A stretch of 64,000 nucleotides of DNA from Protea cynaroides (lineage: Eukaryota; Streptophyta; Magnoliopsida; Proteales; Proteaceae): assembly GCA_028583415.1 (NCBI GenBank), contig CM053276.1, positions 13,475,774 to 13,539,773 on the forward strand, read 5' to 3'. The notes beneath the pieces are model-generated. The model worked only from the letters and a program-made list of their open reading frames with translations. It ran no database searches and was not told where the DNA came from. A program made the translations under genes and the position numbers. Position 1 is the stretch's first letter, and every line of letters starts with the position of its first letter. Below are positions 1 to 11,193 of this stretch, piece by piece.

Positions 1-490
1 AAATGAAACTTCTTCAATATTTTAAGGAACAAAACAACTCTAACTATTCTTCAAAATTGAAGTGAAACTCTTCTAGGTTTCAAGATAAACTCTTCAAGGT
101 TCAAAGGAGAAGATAAACTTCAATCCAAATTTCATTCATCAAATCATCTTCTCCTATTACAAGAGAATAAGCCACTATTTATAGGTTTAACAAATCTTAA
201 ATAACACAAAATATCTCAACCATCCCCTATAATCTTAAGGCTGAGATTATACATAGAGAAAACAAAAGAGAAACATAAATGATTTAAAAAATTTCAATAC
301 ATAGAAACTTGTCTCAATGTGTTGATTCTTGTTCCAAGGCATAGCAATTTGTCTTAATGTACATTGATGCAAGCTCCAAAGTTCTTATGTAAGTTCCAAT
401 ATCTTAATGCAAAGTTTTATGTCTTGATGCAAGCTCTAATGTAGAGAAGATATTAAAACTTTTGAATAGAAGATGTTACCTCACTCTCCA
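1..490 (-). mobile_element. LTR-like sequence at the window edge
   Basis: AT-rich sequence with no long reading frame. On the minus strand a good TATA box (CCTATAAATAGTGG, 185-172) is followed by A/G-rich leader-like sequence running out of the window. This arrangement is typical of the U3-R part of a plant LTR retrotransposon, but neither LTR end is visible, so the call is tentative. It could also be the promoter of a gene lying to the left. Confidence 0.3.
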
Positions 491-880
491 CTAGGGACTT
501 AAAAGATCACCAAAAAAAGGACTGGTTTCAAGGTGGCTAGGGCTAGATTCTTTGATTCTTTTGTAACTTGGTTCATACCATGGTCCTGGGTCAAATGGTC
601 TTAGGTCAAATAAGCTTTGTGGGCTTGAGTCTTGATGTAATGATATAATTGTTGAACATGAATGCAATTGGGTTGCATCACGAAGGATTGGTTGTGCAGC
701 ACCACATTTTTGTCTCCTCTGTATCTCCAACAACAGATCCTTAAATAGTGCATCGCCGTCGAATACGCAACCAACCCACAAGCATCACCATCATCAGACA
801 TGCCAGCGTTTTCTTCGGCAAAAACTCGTTCAGATGCAAGCATTGATTTAATTTTGAATTTGCTTTCCATCATCAAGAAT
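491..880 (-). pseudogene. Unidentified coding-like fragment with a frameshift
   Basis: Two overlapping minus-strand frames read like protein. The upstream frame starts at an ATG near 873 (MESKFKIKSMLASERVFAEE) and continues to about 790. A second frame then reads CVFDGDALFKDLLLEIQ and ends FFGDLLSP-stop at 491. Repeats of the phrase FDGDA/DDGDA at the switch suggest a frameshift. I do not recognise the family. The composition looks protein-like rather than random. It may be a host-gene fragment or part of the mobile element to its left. Confidence 0.35.
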
Positions 881-1064
881 CCCCTCTTTCTCGATCATCA
901 GTGATCTTCAATCGTAAATAGGGAAAATATAAAAATCAAAGGGAATGATGTTGGGGTAAAAATGTGTTTTACCTACTGTCAATCTAATTAACGTTTAGGT
1001 GTCTTCAGGAGGTGTTAGTGACATTATCGCAAAAAAAATGGTGGGCACATATCATTAAACCAAA

Positions 1065-2379
1065 GGATAAATTTCAGCTACCACCCATAATAGTTTTGAA
1101 ACATCACCTACCACCCACAACTTTCAAAAAAATCAATTACACCCAAGTAACTGACGGAAGAGATTAAAATCACTGTTAGACATTTTTACCCTTTTGTTTT
1201 TTTTTCCATCATAACGAAATTAACAAATTTATTGTATCTCTGAAATGCACAAATCAATGCCTGAAAAATTTTACCAAAAAAAAAAATGCCTGAAAGGTAC
1301 TAGGTTCTCTGCAACAATCGAGAAAAACAAGGGTTGTCGAAGGTGGGTTCGTTGTTGTTCAGTGAGCTTGTGAAGAAGAACCATCTGGAGATCAAAGATG
1401 ATGGTTAGGGAAATGAAGGAAAATCGGACCAAGTTCAAGAAGACGAAACAGAGGAAAAATTTCAGAGCGATGTAGTCAGCGCTAACCTAATAAAAGGGGG
1501 AAGATCGAGATTTTCGGGCCAAAGGCATCAGTGATGCTGAACTTGCAACAGATTTAGCAGCAAGACTAGCCAAGAGAATAGTGATTCCGTGCTGAAGAAG
1601 GAAGCCATGGAGAAGAGCAAACAACTTTTACCTTTAGAGCGATTCGAAAAAATTTCTGAAACCCTTCCTTCTTTGCTTCTGATTTCTAACTCTTCTCTCA
1701 TCTTCCCTGGTTTGAGGAGGATAATATTCCAGGTTTTAAGAATGAGTGGTTTTTTCAATTGTAGATTCTTGATGGAGTTTGAGGAGAATAATATTCCCTT
1801 GTTCTTTAAATCATCTAGGAGGCATCGATTAACTTGAAAGAACCAATTGGTACTAGTTATTGGGTTAATGCCAACACTTTTGTTTCGAATTCTGATGGAT
1901 CCTGAGGAGAACCTTCGTACCGAACTGTATAATCCAAGGGATTAAGTTTTTCTTAGTGATCAATGCTTCAGATCTGCTAGAAATTCTAGGTGCCCGAAAT
2001 CCTACTATTTTCGTCGCTTGGCTCTCCACAAAACCTTCGATGATGAGGTTTGATGCACAGATTCGAGAATGGCATAGGCATCAACGAAGACGAAGAGATG
2101 CACAAAGAGCATGAAGCGTGATATCGTCGTCGACGAAGAACACTTTCAGAGCAAGAGGGTTTTTTACTGTTTTTAAAAGAACTTGAGAGAAGAAGAGGGT
2201 ATTATTGTCCATTTTAAGATTGATTTTAGATGACATCAGGAACTAACGGTATATGTTTAATGGAGTGAATCTATTTGATTAACGGTGGTAAATGTTTGGG
2301 TGGTAGGTGATGTTTTTTGAAAGTTGTGGGTGGTAGGTGATGTTTCAAAACTATTTTGGGTGGTAGCTGAAATTTATTT
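1065..2379. mobile_element. MULE-like element with long terminal inverted repeats
   Basis: The left end (AAATTTCAGCTACCACCC and onward, about 70 bp, to 1137) is repeated in inverted orientation at the right end (2280-2376), where the inner part is present twice. The flanks TTAAACCAAA (1055-1064) and TTAAATCAAA (2380-2389) differ at one base and fit a 9-10 bp target duplication as made by Mutator-like elements. No transposase reading frame is visible; the longest frame (1589-1837) is 82 codons and resembles nothing I know. It is therefore a non-autonomous element, possibly carrying captured sequence. A related end lies at 15951-16110. Confidence 0.65.
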
Positions 2380-2389
2380 TTAAATCAAA

Positions 2390-4123
2390 CTATAGGGGAT
2401 GTGGGTGAAATTTATTTTTTTAGTGAAACTCTATATATATATATGTAGAGGTGCCACTATAAATTTGTATATTCAATCCCAAATTCTCTAGGGCTACTAT
2501 TTAACTTTTGGTTTAATAGATATACAGAAAGATAATCCACCCACGTATTTGCTGGAATTCCCTCAATATGAATTACTACAAATCCAACCATCACCAACTC
2601 AACGCCATACTTTAAATTAAATATTGATCAGAATCCGTACAGAAGAGAAGGTCTCCATGGATGGGAACTTTTGTAAGACAAGCCAATCATAATTTGGATA
2701 TTATAAAGTTTTCACAGCCAATAATTTGGTAAACAATTAGGTTCTAGGAACTCAAGATCACTAACAAAATGTCTACGGATATAAGATGATTCAGTGGGAA
2801 AGAAAGAAAATACTGAAGGGGAAGAGCCTTCAAGAATCAAACGAATAATTATTATACCATGAAGATAAGAAAATGCAGTCATAAACTGTAGGTTCAAAAC
2901 AAAGGTAGGGGTAAAGTTTAGGCCAATCTGCCACCTATCAAAATAATCAGAACCAAAGGTTGAGTTTTGGCAAGGGCGAAGTCATGGAGAGTCGAGCAAT
3001 TTATTCAAGAACAATGGCTCCCAATATGCAATACTTCTACATTGACCTATGGAATGGTAAACATTTAGTTGGCTTATAGAACTGATATAGCATTAGAAAA
3101 TCACATTCTATTGAATGATAACTACAATTCTGAAGTTGCAGAATCATGCTCATGAAGCTTGAAAATCATCATAGTCATTAGAAGAAGTGGCTGGAGTACC
3201 TCGCTAGAATGCAAAAGACCGAAGTGCTGCAAAACTCTAATTGGCAGTCCAAGAGACAAGCACCTTCTATGAGTGATTAAATTGAAGTCAAGCAGCTAAG
3301 CTTATAGAAGTGGCAATGCTGGCTTAGTCGCAAAGCTCGAAGAAGCTGATCCTCGCACACCGAAGGCCAACCAGAAGATAGACTTATATGCACACCGGTG
3401 GAAGGAATTTGGAGAACAAATCGATGGGGAAGGGATTTGGGGAACAAATCGAGGGTTTAGGATTATTTTTTTTAGTTTGGAGGACAAAACCCCCAATAGT
3501 AGTCTTCTGAGTTTTTAACTTTTTTTTAATAACTGTTAACGTATTATACATGTTTAGTACGCCATACATATATTAAACGTGTCTAATACTATTCATCATA
3601 AAAAAAAGGTTATATGCGTATCTCTATGTTTATTTGATAATATACAAAAAAATGTTTAAAAATACAATTGTGTATTTACTAACTACGGGTATAAACCTCG
3701 AGTGCTAGTTATGTGTCAAATGCTAGACTCAAACACAATTAATTAACTCCTCCCCGTAGGTAAAATTGAAAAGTTTTCTTTTTTTCACCATATTACATAG
3801 AAATAAATAAAACCTAAAGGAAAAAAATAATAATAATAAAGGCATTAGTGGGGCCTGGATTGATACTTTCTTTCCTCCCTAACCAACCATGTAGGTCCTA
3901 TTTACCAAACTGTTTCTTGCTCCTCCCTAACCATGTAGGTCTCTGTTGACCAAACTGTTTCCCTGTGCCTGTGCTGTGAGAAATTCCGTCCATACTGGAA
4001 GCATGGGAATTCCTCTTCCCTATTTTATTAGCCATTACTGAAAAGCAGTTACCAGCCGTGAGCTTAACTAGATATTTCGTCTCCCCTTCTGGTTTATGAT
4101 GTTCTGTTACATTGTATATGTAG
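2390..4123. other. Intergenic, no gene seen
   Basis: AT-rich sequence with many stops in all frames. I searched it for the missing first and second exons of the MYB gene at 4124 (R2 repeat and first half of R3) and found neither. Short duplicated phrases such as accatgtaggtc near 3888 and 3925 occur just upstream of the MYB exon. Confidence 0.5.
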
Positions 4124-4694
4124 ATGGTCCTTAATCGCAGGTAGACTTCCGGGGAGGACAGGCAATGATATCAAGAATTTCTGGAACACACGCTTCAGCA
4201 AGGGAAAGACTACTAATACTACTACTTTGGAAGGGGAAGAAGTAGAAGCCAGAAATCATCCAAACATGAAAAACGAAGTCATAAAGCCTCGGCCATGGAC
4301 CTTCCCCAAAAATTCTCCTTGGCTGTTGGGAAGCCTATCTGCTTCTTCTACAACTCCTTACTCATCTGCTACTAATGCTGGTACTACCAGTCATTCAAGA
4401 GAAATGCTGTGCATGACATCTCCTATTCTCCCTAGTAATGAAGGGTCTAGGTTAGAATTGAAGAAACACACTTTTGATAAAGAACTGGAGAAAGGCACAT
4501 CATTCTCCATTAATGGATGTGCAGAAGATCTGATTAATAGTCTCTGGGATGAAGATTTGCAACCAATGATACAGGTTGGGAATGACCCTTCTTTGGAAGA
4601 AAGCAACATGGTTTGGGATGATGACTTCTGTTTGGATTTCAACTTTTGGGATACACTGGTAGTTGAAGGGAACTTGTTTCTTGATGCGAATTGA
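4124..4694 (+). CDS. R2R3-MYB transcription factor, last exon only (anthocyanin subgroup 6-like)
   Basis: Begins after an AG acceptor (tatgtag, 4117-4123), exactly at the usual third-exon border of R2R3-MYB genes. It reads WSLIAGRLPGRTGNDIKNFW: the recognition helix and end of the R3 repeat. About 40 codons later comes KPRPWTF, close to the KPRPR(S/T)F signature of subgroup 6 (anthocyanin regulators), and then an acidic, Trp-containing C-terminus ending LFLDAN-stop (4692-4694). The frame is open throughout. The exons coding the R2 repeat and the first helices of R3 are not in the 4.1 kb upstream within this window. Either intron 2 is longer than 4 kb, or this is an orphan exon without a working DNA-binding domain. 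Family assignment is firm; subgroup is inferred from the short motif. Confidence 0.75.
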
Positions 4695-5483
4695 ATCAGA
4701 AGAATCTTTATAATTAAGAGTGCTTGTTTCTATATATTATATGGTTTCAAGTTTGTATTTTTTTTTTTTCCTAATCATACTTTCTAAGTATACCTCATTA
4801 AATTACACTTACCTTATCTCCTGTATTTACATAAATTTGTTGAGGCAATCGTAGAAGTTTCCCATAATGCCAGTGTGGGAAATCAGACCAATTAAAGGTG
4901 AGAGATGGAATCATTAGTGGTGGGACTTCATGGCTCATTATGCATGTAAGAAAGGCATGGGAAGGAATCCCACAACGTGACATTTTTCTCGTATCTTAAA
5001 TACTTATTTTTCATATAATTAGCTAAGTCAATGTTTGAGTGATATAATTAAGGGCGTCAATTTTACCCAAAGAGCTTGAACCGCCTTGAACCGGCCCTAA
5101 GCCCAAACATGTCCTGGCTGAGCCCGGCTTGGGTCCAATTTGTTTAGGCCCGGACAACCAAACAAAGCATGAAGGTTTCCATGTAGGGAACAAGGCATTA
5201 GTCCATACAATAGAAATTAAATAGCTCATCTGCATGTATGTATATCCTCAATGGGATCCTATTACCATCCATATATGGGTCCTATATCCCATGGACAACT
5301 ACGAGGTCCCGTGGAGAGTACACATACATATAGGTGAACTAAACTTCGTATACTAAAAGTTTCCGGAGCCTCACATGGCCATAACTATTTTTATTATTTG
5401 TCTTTCCTTCTAGGACCATGAGGCCTCATGTGGTTTAATGTCATTATTGGTGTGTTGTGGGAAATTCTCATTTATACAGACGA
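4695..5483. other. MYB 3' flank and intergenic repeat
   Basis: Contains the MYB 3' flank (T-run near 4759) and a segment (about 4800-4985) that is related, in the same orientation, to 36490-36660. Both share the phrase tggctcattatgca and a similar tract 50-60 bases upstream of it, so this is a dispersed repeat of unknown class. A stretch from 5050 (agggcgtcaattttaccc) resembles the ends of hAT-type MITEs. No gene seen. Confidence 0.4.
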
Positions 5484-5637
5484 CATGGGAAATTCCTCCC
5501 GGTAAAATTGAGTTTGGATCACCTATATGTACATATATTCTCCATGGGATCTCTCAATATCATGGGAAATTCCTCCCGGTAAAATTGAGTTTGGATCACC
5601 TATATGTACATATATTCTCCATGGGATCTCTCAATAT
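5484..5637. repeat. Perfect 77-bp tandem duplication
   Basis: Two adjacent units (5484-5560 and 5561-5637) are identical over all 77 bases by eye. They start catgggaaattcctcccgg. The pair lies 330-490 bp upstream of the protease-like gene start, within its likely promoter. Perfect identity implies a recent duplication. Confidence 0.9.
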
Positions 5638-5970
5638 CGATGTCGATGTGATGTGGGACCACTTATATGGACTGGGATCCCACGGAAGATATTTTTAAGT
5701 GAAATATTCTCGATAAAATTATTATGTTTTACTAATTTAATTTATGCCGACTCTATCTCTCACTCCTTTTCCTGATAGGATTATAGAGAGATAAATAGAG
5801 AGAGACTAAATTAGTGTGAAAGAGGAATCGTGTATGCATGGGATTTAAGTAAGGAAATCTGAATTTATCCAAAACTCTCTGAATTACCAAATCTAAATTC
5901 ATCTCTCCCTTAATCCCTTCTTCTCACGTTAAAGTCTCTCTGGTTTTGTTGATTTTAAAGGGAATTGAAG

Positions 5971-8737
5971 ATGAAGACGAAGATGAAGATGGGTTTTTCA
6001 ATGTCATGGACGGTGACTACATTGCTGTTTTCTTCTTTGGTTTTGTTCTCCATATACAGTAACGTGTTCAACCTCCAAAGACTAGGAATAATCAGAGATG
6101 ATCTAAGCTCAGATATGGAGGTCGAGGTTAGAATTACATTGAAAAGCAGTGACAACAAAGAAGAAGAAGACGAAGCCATCAATGCTTACGAATCATGGCT
6201 TCTTAAACACAATTTAGTCGACATTCAACCAGATGAGAAATCAAAGAGATTCCAGTTCTTCAAAGATAACCTAAGATTCATCAACACAGAGAATGCCAAG
6301 AACCATAGTTACCAGCTCAGCTTAAACAAATTTGCTGATTTGAATAACATGGAATTTCGATCTATGTATCTTGGTACAGCCAAACCTACATTGTTCAGAC
6401 CACTCAGTCATCGTTATGCTCATCATGAAGGTGATGAACTGCCTAAATCCATGGATTGGAGATCAAGAGGAGCTGTCACTGCTGTCAAAGACCAGGGTCC
6501 ATATGGAAGCAGTTGGGCATATTCCACTGTTGCTTCAGTGGAAGGACTCAACAGTATTGTCACTGGTGATCTTATCTCCCTCTCGGAAAAACATATACAA
6601 AACTGTCACAAAGCAGGTGCAGGTAAGGGTGTCAATCCGTTCATAAACGGTTTATCAAATTCTTTTTGGTTTCGATTAATCGATCATATTAGATTAATTA
6701 GAAGGGTTTGGGATCCGGACTGGAGTCGAACTCTAGTTGTGATCGAGCGGTTGAAGTTCACTTGAGGTGCCTTGTAGATGAAAACCGTTTGTTGACTAGT
6801 GGACTCATTCTCAATGCCGTTTAGGTTCCCCAGTTCAATCGGTTATCCGCCGCCTTTCCCTCTCATGCCTGAGATGGCCTTGCGGGTAGCAACTGTCAAG
6901 TTTCCAACTCAAAAGTTCGAACTAGTAAATGGAGGGACTCTCCATATATAAGACCACAGGATTCCAATCTCATTAGCAATGTGGGACTATTCCCAATATT
7001 CCCCCTCACATGTAACCCCACCGTTAGGTGGTGTATATGTGGTAGTATATGTGGCAATACATATCACTTTTCAGGTGACTGGTCCCTCTTTGGGTGATTG
7101 ATCCCTCTTTGGGTGACATATAGTCCCTCTTTTGGGTGATCGTCCCTCTTTGGGTGACTGATCCCTCTTAGGGTGACATATAGTCCCTCTTTTGGGTGAT
7201 CGTCTCTCTTTGGGTGACTGATCCCTCTTTGGGTGACATATAGTCCCTCTTTTGGGTGATCGTCCCTTTTTGGGTGACCATAGTCCCTCTTTTGTGCATC
7301 TTGCGTCCCTCTTTCGGTGACTTGGCCACTTTTTTTAGGGTTATTATAAGAGGGAATCTGGAGCTCTGATACCATGTCAAGTTTGCAACTCAAAAGTTCG
7401 AACTAGTAAGTGGAGGGACTCTCCATATATAAAACCACAGGATTTCAATCTCATTAGCAATGTGGGACTATTCCCAATAGCAACCTCCCACAGGGATTGC
7501 ACACTGGTCAACTTCTATTCTGCTTGTTGGAAGGTTCGTCCGGATCAGTTTTCGGGTCAACCCACTCAATATCCGAGAGGATAGGTTTTTGGCAGCCGCA
7601 AAGACGATGGATGATACGTACCTGGAAATAACCAGAACATATTACACATTAGTTACATAGTTAATCGGTTTTACTCAGTTTTATCTAATCGGTTTTTCTA
7701 TCAATAGATCTTTGAAGTCGTGAGAGTGGGAACTTGGGAAAGGTCTTCAACCATTCACTCCCAAATGGGAAGATTCTCCCGATGTAAAAGTTAATAGTAA
7801 AATATTACACATGTAATCAATTTTACTCAGTTTCCTCCTGATTTTATCTTCTTCTTTTTTTTTAATCGACCGGTTTTTAAAGTCCTGAGAATAGGGATTT
7901 AAGAAAGGTTTTCGACCAGTCACTCCCCAAGGAGAAGATTCTCCCTAAGTTTAAAAGTTAATAGTAAATATTATACATGTAGTTAGGTAGTTAATTGGTT
8001 TTACTTGGTTTTATTTAATCGGTTTTTATCAATTGCTCGATGGTTTAACACTAGTGACCGTTTAATAATGTGTAAAACCAAAACCAAACTGATTAATTTT
8101 GATTCAGTATGGCTCAGAATTTTACCGACCAATTTCAGTTTGATTTTTCGATTTCAGTTCAAAATTGACACCCTTTTGTGTAGGTCTGGTGGACTACGCC
8201 TTTGAGTTCATCATCGAGAATGGTGGTGTCCACATCAACGATCAAGATTTCCTCATCAATGTTGTTGACAACCTTGAAACCAACCTTGATTATTTCCTTC
8301 ACATGGATGAGGACCAGTTATATAATCATGTTCAAAGATGTAATCTTGAAGATGATAGACTGGTCTTGCAAATCGACGGCTATGAATACGTGTATCCACC
8401 AACTGAGATATCGTTGCAGAAGGCAGTATCTTATCAACCGGTTAGTGTGACACTGTTGTCGGGTAGTCGGGCTTTTCAGTTTTATGATTCGGGTATTTTC
8501 ACCGGACCCTGTAGTGGAACAAAGAAATTCAATCTACTTGCTGCCACTATTGTCGGGTATGGCACCGAGAATGAAACAGATCGGGATTACTGGATCGTGA
8601 AGAACTCTTGGGGATCCGACTGGGGAGAGAAAGGTTACATGAGGTTGAAGCGTAACTGGAGCGACCCATTTGGATGCATGATCCATATCAGAGCGGCATA
8701 CCCGACTTTGGAAGACCAGATCCGCCCAAACCCATGA
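5971..8737 (+). CDS. Papain-like (C1A) protease homologue lacking catalytic residues
   Basis: Two exons, 5971-6622 and 8184-8737 (donor G|gtaagg, acceptor tgtgtag|GT), give 401 residues. The start ATG at 5971 precedes a hydrophobic signal segment (about residues 13-33). An I29 inhibitor prodomain follows, with an ERFNIN-type helix and NKFADLNNMEF. The mature part starts near LPKSMDWRSRGAVTAVKDQG. The active-site motif QGxCGSCWAFS reads QGPYGSSWAYS: catalytic Cys is Ser181 (AGT, 6511-6513) and the nearby disulfide Cys is Tyr178. In exon 2 the expected LDHGV reads KFNLLAA, so the catalytic His is missing (Asn334 or Leu at the site). The oxyanion Gln and the NSWGSDWGEKGY motif remain. The frame is fully open and both splice sites are good. 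It is probably a secreted or vacuolar pseudo-protease, possibly inhibitory or structural, or a young pseudogene. The 1.56-kb intron holds a TRIM element. Confidence 0.85.
6894..7479 (-). mobile_element. TRIM (miniature LTR retrotransposon) in the protease intron
   Basis: Two 105-bp near-identical direct repeats (6894-6998 and 7375-7479) bound a 376-bp interior. The target duplication gcaac is exact (6889-6893 and 7480-7484). Read on the minus strand, the first LTR ends CTTGACA and is followed at once by TGGTATCAGAGC (7376-7365), the standard primer site for initiator-Met tRNA. Just before the second LTR is a purine tract (GTGAGGGGGAA, 7009-6999). There is no gag or pol, so it is a non-autonomous TRIM. 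The outer ends are TA...CA on its sense strand instead of TG...CA in both LTRs. Confidence 0.88.
7075..7310. repeat. 60-bp minisatellite inside the TRIM
   Basis: The interior of the TRIM is a tandem array of about 3.5 units with a 60-base period. The phrase catatagtccctcttttggg recurs at about 7117, 7177 and 7237, built from smaller tccctctttgggtga modules. Minus-strand reading frames across it only reflect the repeat and are not genes. Confidence 0.85.
7628..8030. repeat. Tandem duplication of about 180 bp in the protease intron
   Basis: Sequence around 7640-7810 (ending gaagattctcccgatg...agttaatagtaaaatatta) is repeated, diverged, at about 7815-7980 (gaagattctccctaag...agttaatagtaaatatta), and the leading part ggttttacttggttttat returns a third time near 7995. 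It has no coding capacity and simply lengthens the intron. Confidence 0.65.
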
Positions 8738-9671
8738 AGACATTCATATAAATAATTTAGGGTAAGAGTGTAAAACCGCTCAATTTTTTTTGTTTTCATT
8801 TATTTAGTTATTTATTTTTCTTTAGTCTCCAAACAAGTAAAGAAAATGCCACATGCATAGGTCGTAGGTAATGAAGTTTTGTAAATTTTATATTCTCACT
8901 ATTTTATAGGAAGTGTATATGTTGGGTATAAATACCATTGATCAATAAATAGCACCAATAATCATCTTTTCATCAAAATGCCATTCAAGGGCACATCGTC
9001 ATTACCAACTGAAGTCAGCTGGAGCAAGACCGACCTCTAGAAATAGGCACAACTATTCTTGGGGAAGAGTAGTTTTAAGATACTCTAGATAAATCTCAAA
9101 TTAAGATTGATGCAGGGAGATTACAAATCCTTTCGGTAGTGACTTCAACTAGAAATATAAACTGGAAGTGTAGAAAATAGAAGAAGAAAGAGAAGAGATG
9201 AGAGGCTTGTTCACCATGAGCAAAGCTAGGGTTTGTCCATCAAATCACTTGGAAGAGAACCATCCCCTCAACCTTAACTATATTTATACACTGAAATTTG
9301 TATATTTATGTTCAGCGGGAGAGGAGCTTGAAAGTAAAGCAAGAACAAAGGGAAGGAAAGAGGGAAGACCCCAAAAAAAGGGAAAGAAAAGATTGGGGCT
9401 AACCAAGACAACGCCCGGGAGGGAACAGCCCGAGGAAGGTGCGGAGAAAAAAAAACAAAAAGAAAAAAAACAGTAAAGAGGAAAAGGAAAGGGACAAAGG
9501 TGGAGCAAGAACGCGAGGACACGGCCGAAAACGAAGAAGAAGGGAGGGGGCCTATTTATTAAATTATTAATTGATCTACTTAAGCCTTCCTAAACCAACT
9601 AAATAAATGCCCTTTTGAGTTACCAAAACAGACTCTCATAGAAAACCAATTAAGTAAACTTGCTCTCATAG
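8738..9671. other. Protease 3' flank and gene-free spacer
   Basis: Starts with the likely 3' UTR of the protease-like gene (AATAAATA near 8944 could serve as a polyadenylation signal). An A/G-rich stretch at 9330-9550 gives a Lys/Glu-rich open frame (9198-9476) that has no family features and is best read as low complexity. I looked here for upstream exons of the FKBP gene and found none. Confidence 0.5.
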
Positions 9672-9683
9672 ATATAACCCAAG

Positions 9684-9759
9684 GTTTTTTTTTTTTTTGG
9701 ATAGGTAGACCCCAAGGAGATTTGAACTCATGACCTCTTAATACTGAGATGTTGGCCTA
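9684..9759 (-). mobile_element. 5'-truncated SINE with a 12-bp target duplication
   Basis: Minus-strand retroposon with a poly-A tail (T-run from about 9686) and the body end ...CCTTGGGGTCTACCTATCC, including a tRNA B-box-like stretch (rc of tttgaactcatgacctc). It is flanked by the exact 12-bp direct repeat atataacccaag (9672-9683 and 9760-9771). The tRNA-like A-box end is missing, so the copy is 5'-truncated. Its 3' part matches the SINE at 11660-11761. Confidence 0.8.
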
Positions 9760-10258
9760 ATATAACCCAAGTTAATCCAATCTAATTAAATTACCAGGTA
9801 GGTCCCATTAAAAGGCTCTAACAGAACAAAATAAAACTCTGACCCCCCCTCTCTCTCTTTTCTAGATATATGTAAATTTATTAGATTTATAATTGAGCCC
9901 ATTAAAATAGAAAGCCCAACTTGTATACGACCCAAACAAAGACTTACATAAGCGTAAAATAACATTTTTATGGATTTGGCTGCATAAAAGGTTTCATCAT
10001 ATATCTGTGTCATTTCCAACATGCTACTGGAAGACAAAAAAAAAAACAACATACTCTAGGTTGCTTTAAATCTTAAATCTCTAGGTTGCTTTAAATCTTA
10101 AACATATTTACGTGGCTGATTTGAACCCTATTCCCTTGTATACCCACCAATAGAGAACAAAAAAAAATTGGCATATATCATGAGACAAATAACATTTTGC
10201 TTATGTTATGTCATTGCCAAGTGCCAACTGATACTGAAGATGGTCATTTCTTGTATAG

Positions 10259-11160
10259 GTCATTAAGGGTTTGGATCAAGGTATATTAGGAGGTGATGGT
10301 GTCCCTCCAATGCTAGTTGGTATGTTTTCAATAGATGAAGGCATTGAAGTTAAAGGCTTCCTATGGTTGCCTTTTTTCTTTTTTCCTTTCAATTCTCCCA
10401 GGGCTCTTCTCTGGCTATGTCAGATATGTTATTTTGCCCATCTTACACAGGTGGAAAACGCAAGCTTCAGATTCCTCCAGAATTAGCATATGGACTTGAA
10501 CCTGCAGGGTGCTTTTCAGGTGAAGCTCCAATTTAGTAGAATTCATAGATTTAAATAATTCAATAACACTAAGGCAACATTTGTTTGGGTGCACCAAAAC
10601 TAAGGCTGCAATGTTGAAACTATCAATTTGGTAATTGATGCATTTGGATTGAGCAATGGACCAAACATTATATAGCCATTTAACTTCATATATGAAAATA
10701 TAACTTTGCAGGAACACTTTGCAAAACCTACTTTTGCTCAAACGCAGTTTAACCATTGCAAAGAGTTTGGTTCACTGCTAACTTGGTAAACCCAAGAAGG
10801 ACTTTCAAGCAAGCCCTAGGATCTTCCAATCCTCATCTGTTTGTCTAAAATAATCATAGAAGACCTCTCTTCTTTCTTTTTTTTTTTTCTTTTTTTCTTC
10901 TTTTTTTCTTCTGGGGAGAGGGTGTTGGTCTTTATTCCCTGTGGACAAGTAGAAACAAATACAAGTCATATATTGGTGAATAATCACTAGCATGTAGTGT
11001 TGGAACTTGGTAAGCTGAGCTGAGCTAGAGGCCAGCCAGTTCTGTACCCCTAAGGGTGAATGGTTGACCAGTATCCAAGTGTCAAGTGAACACCTACTTT
11101 AATCTTACCAAAACTCAGTGAGGCTTGATTAATTTAGGTGTGATTCACTTCTGAATTAAT

Positions 11161-11193
<33 letters not shown>

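Noticed and set aside
7075..7300. CRISPR-like regular repeats
   Set aside because: Tandem array without spacers in a plant TRIM; not a CRISPR.
7064..7393. Minus-strand frame of 109 codons with repeated HPKRDDHPKEGLYVT-like units
   Set aside because: It is the translation of the 60-bp minisatellite inside the TRIM; no other coding signal.
9198..9476. Lys/Glu-rich open frame
   Set aside because: Low-complexity A/G-rich DNA; no domain, no splice context, no homologue recognised.
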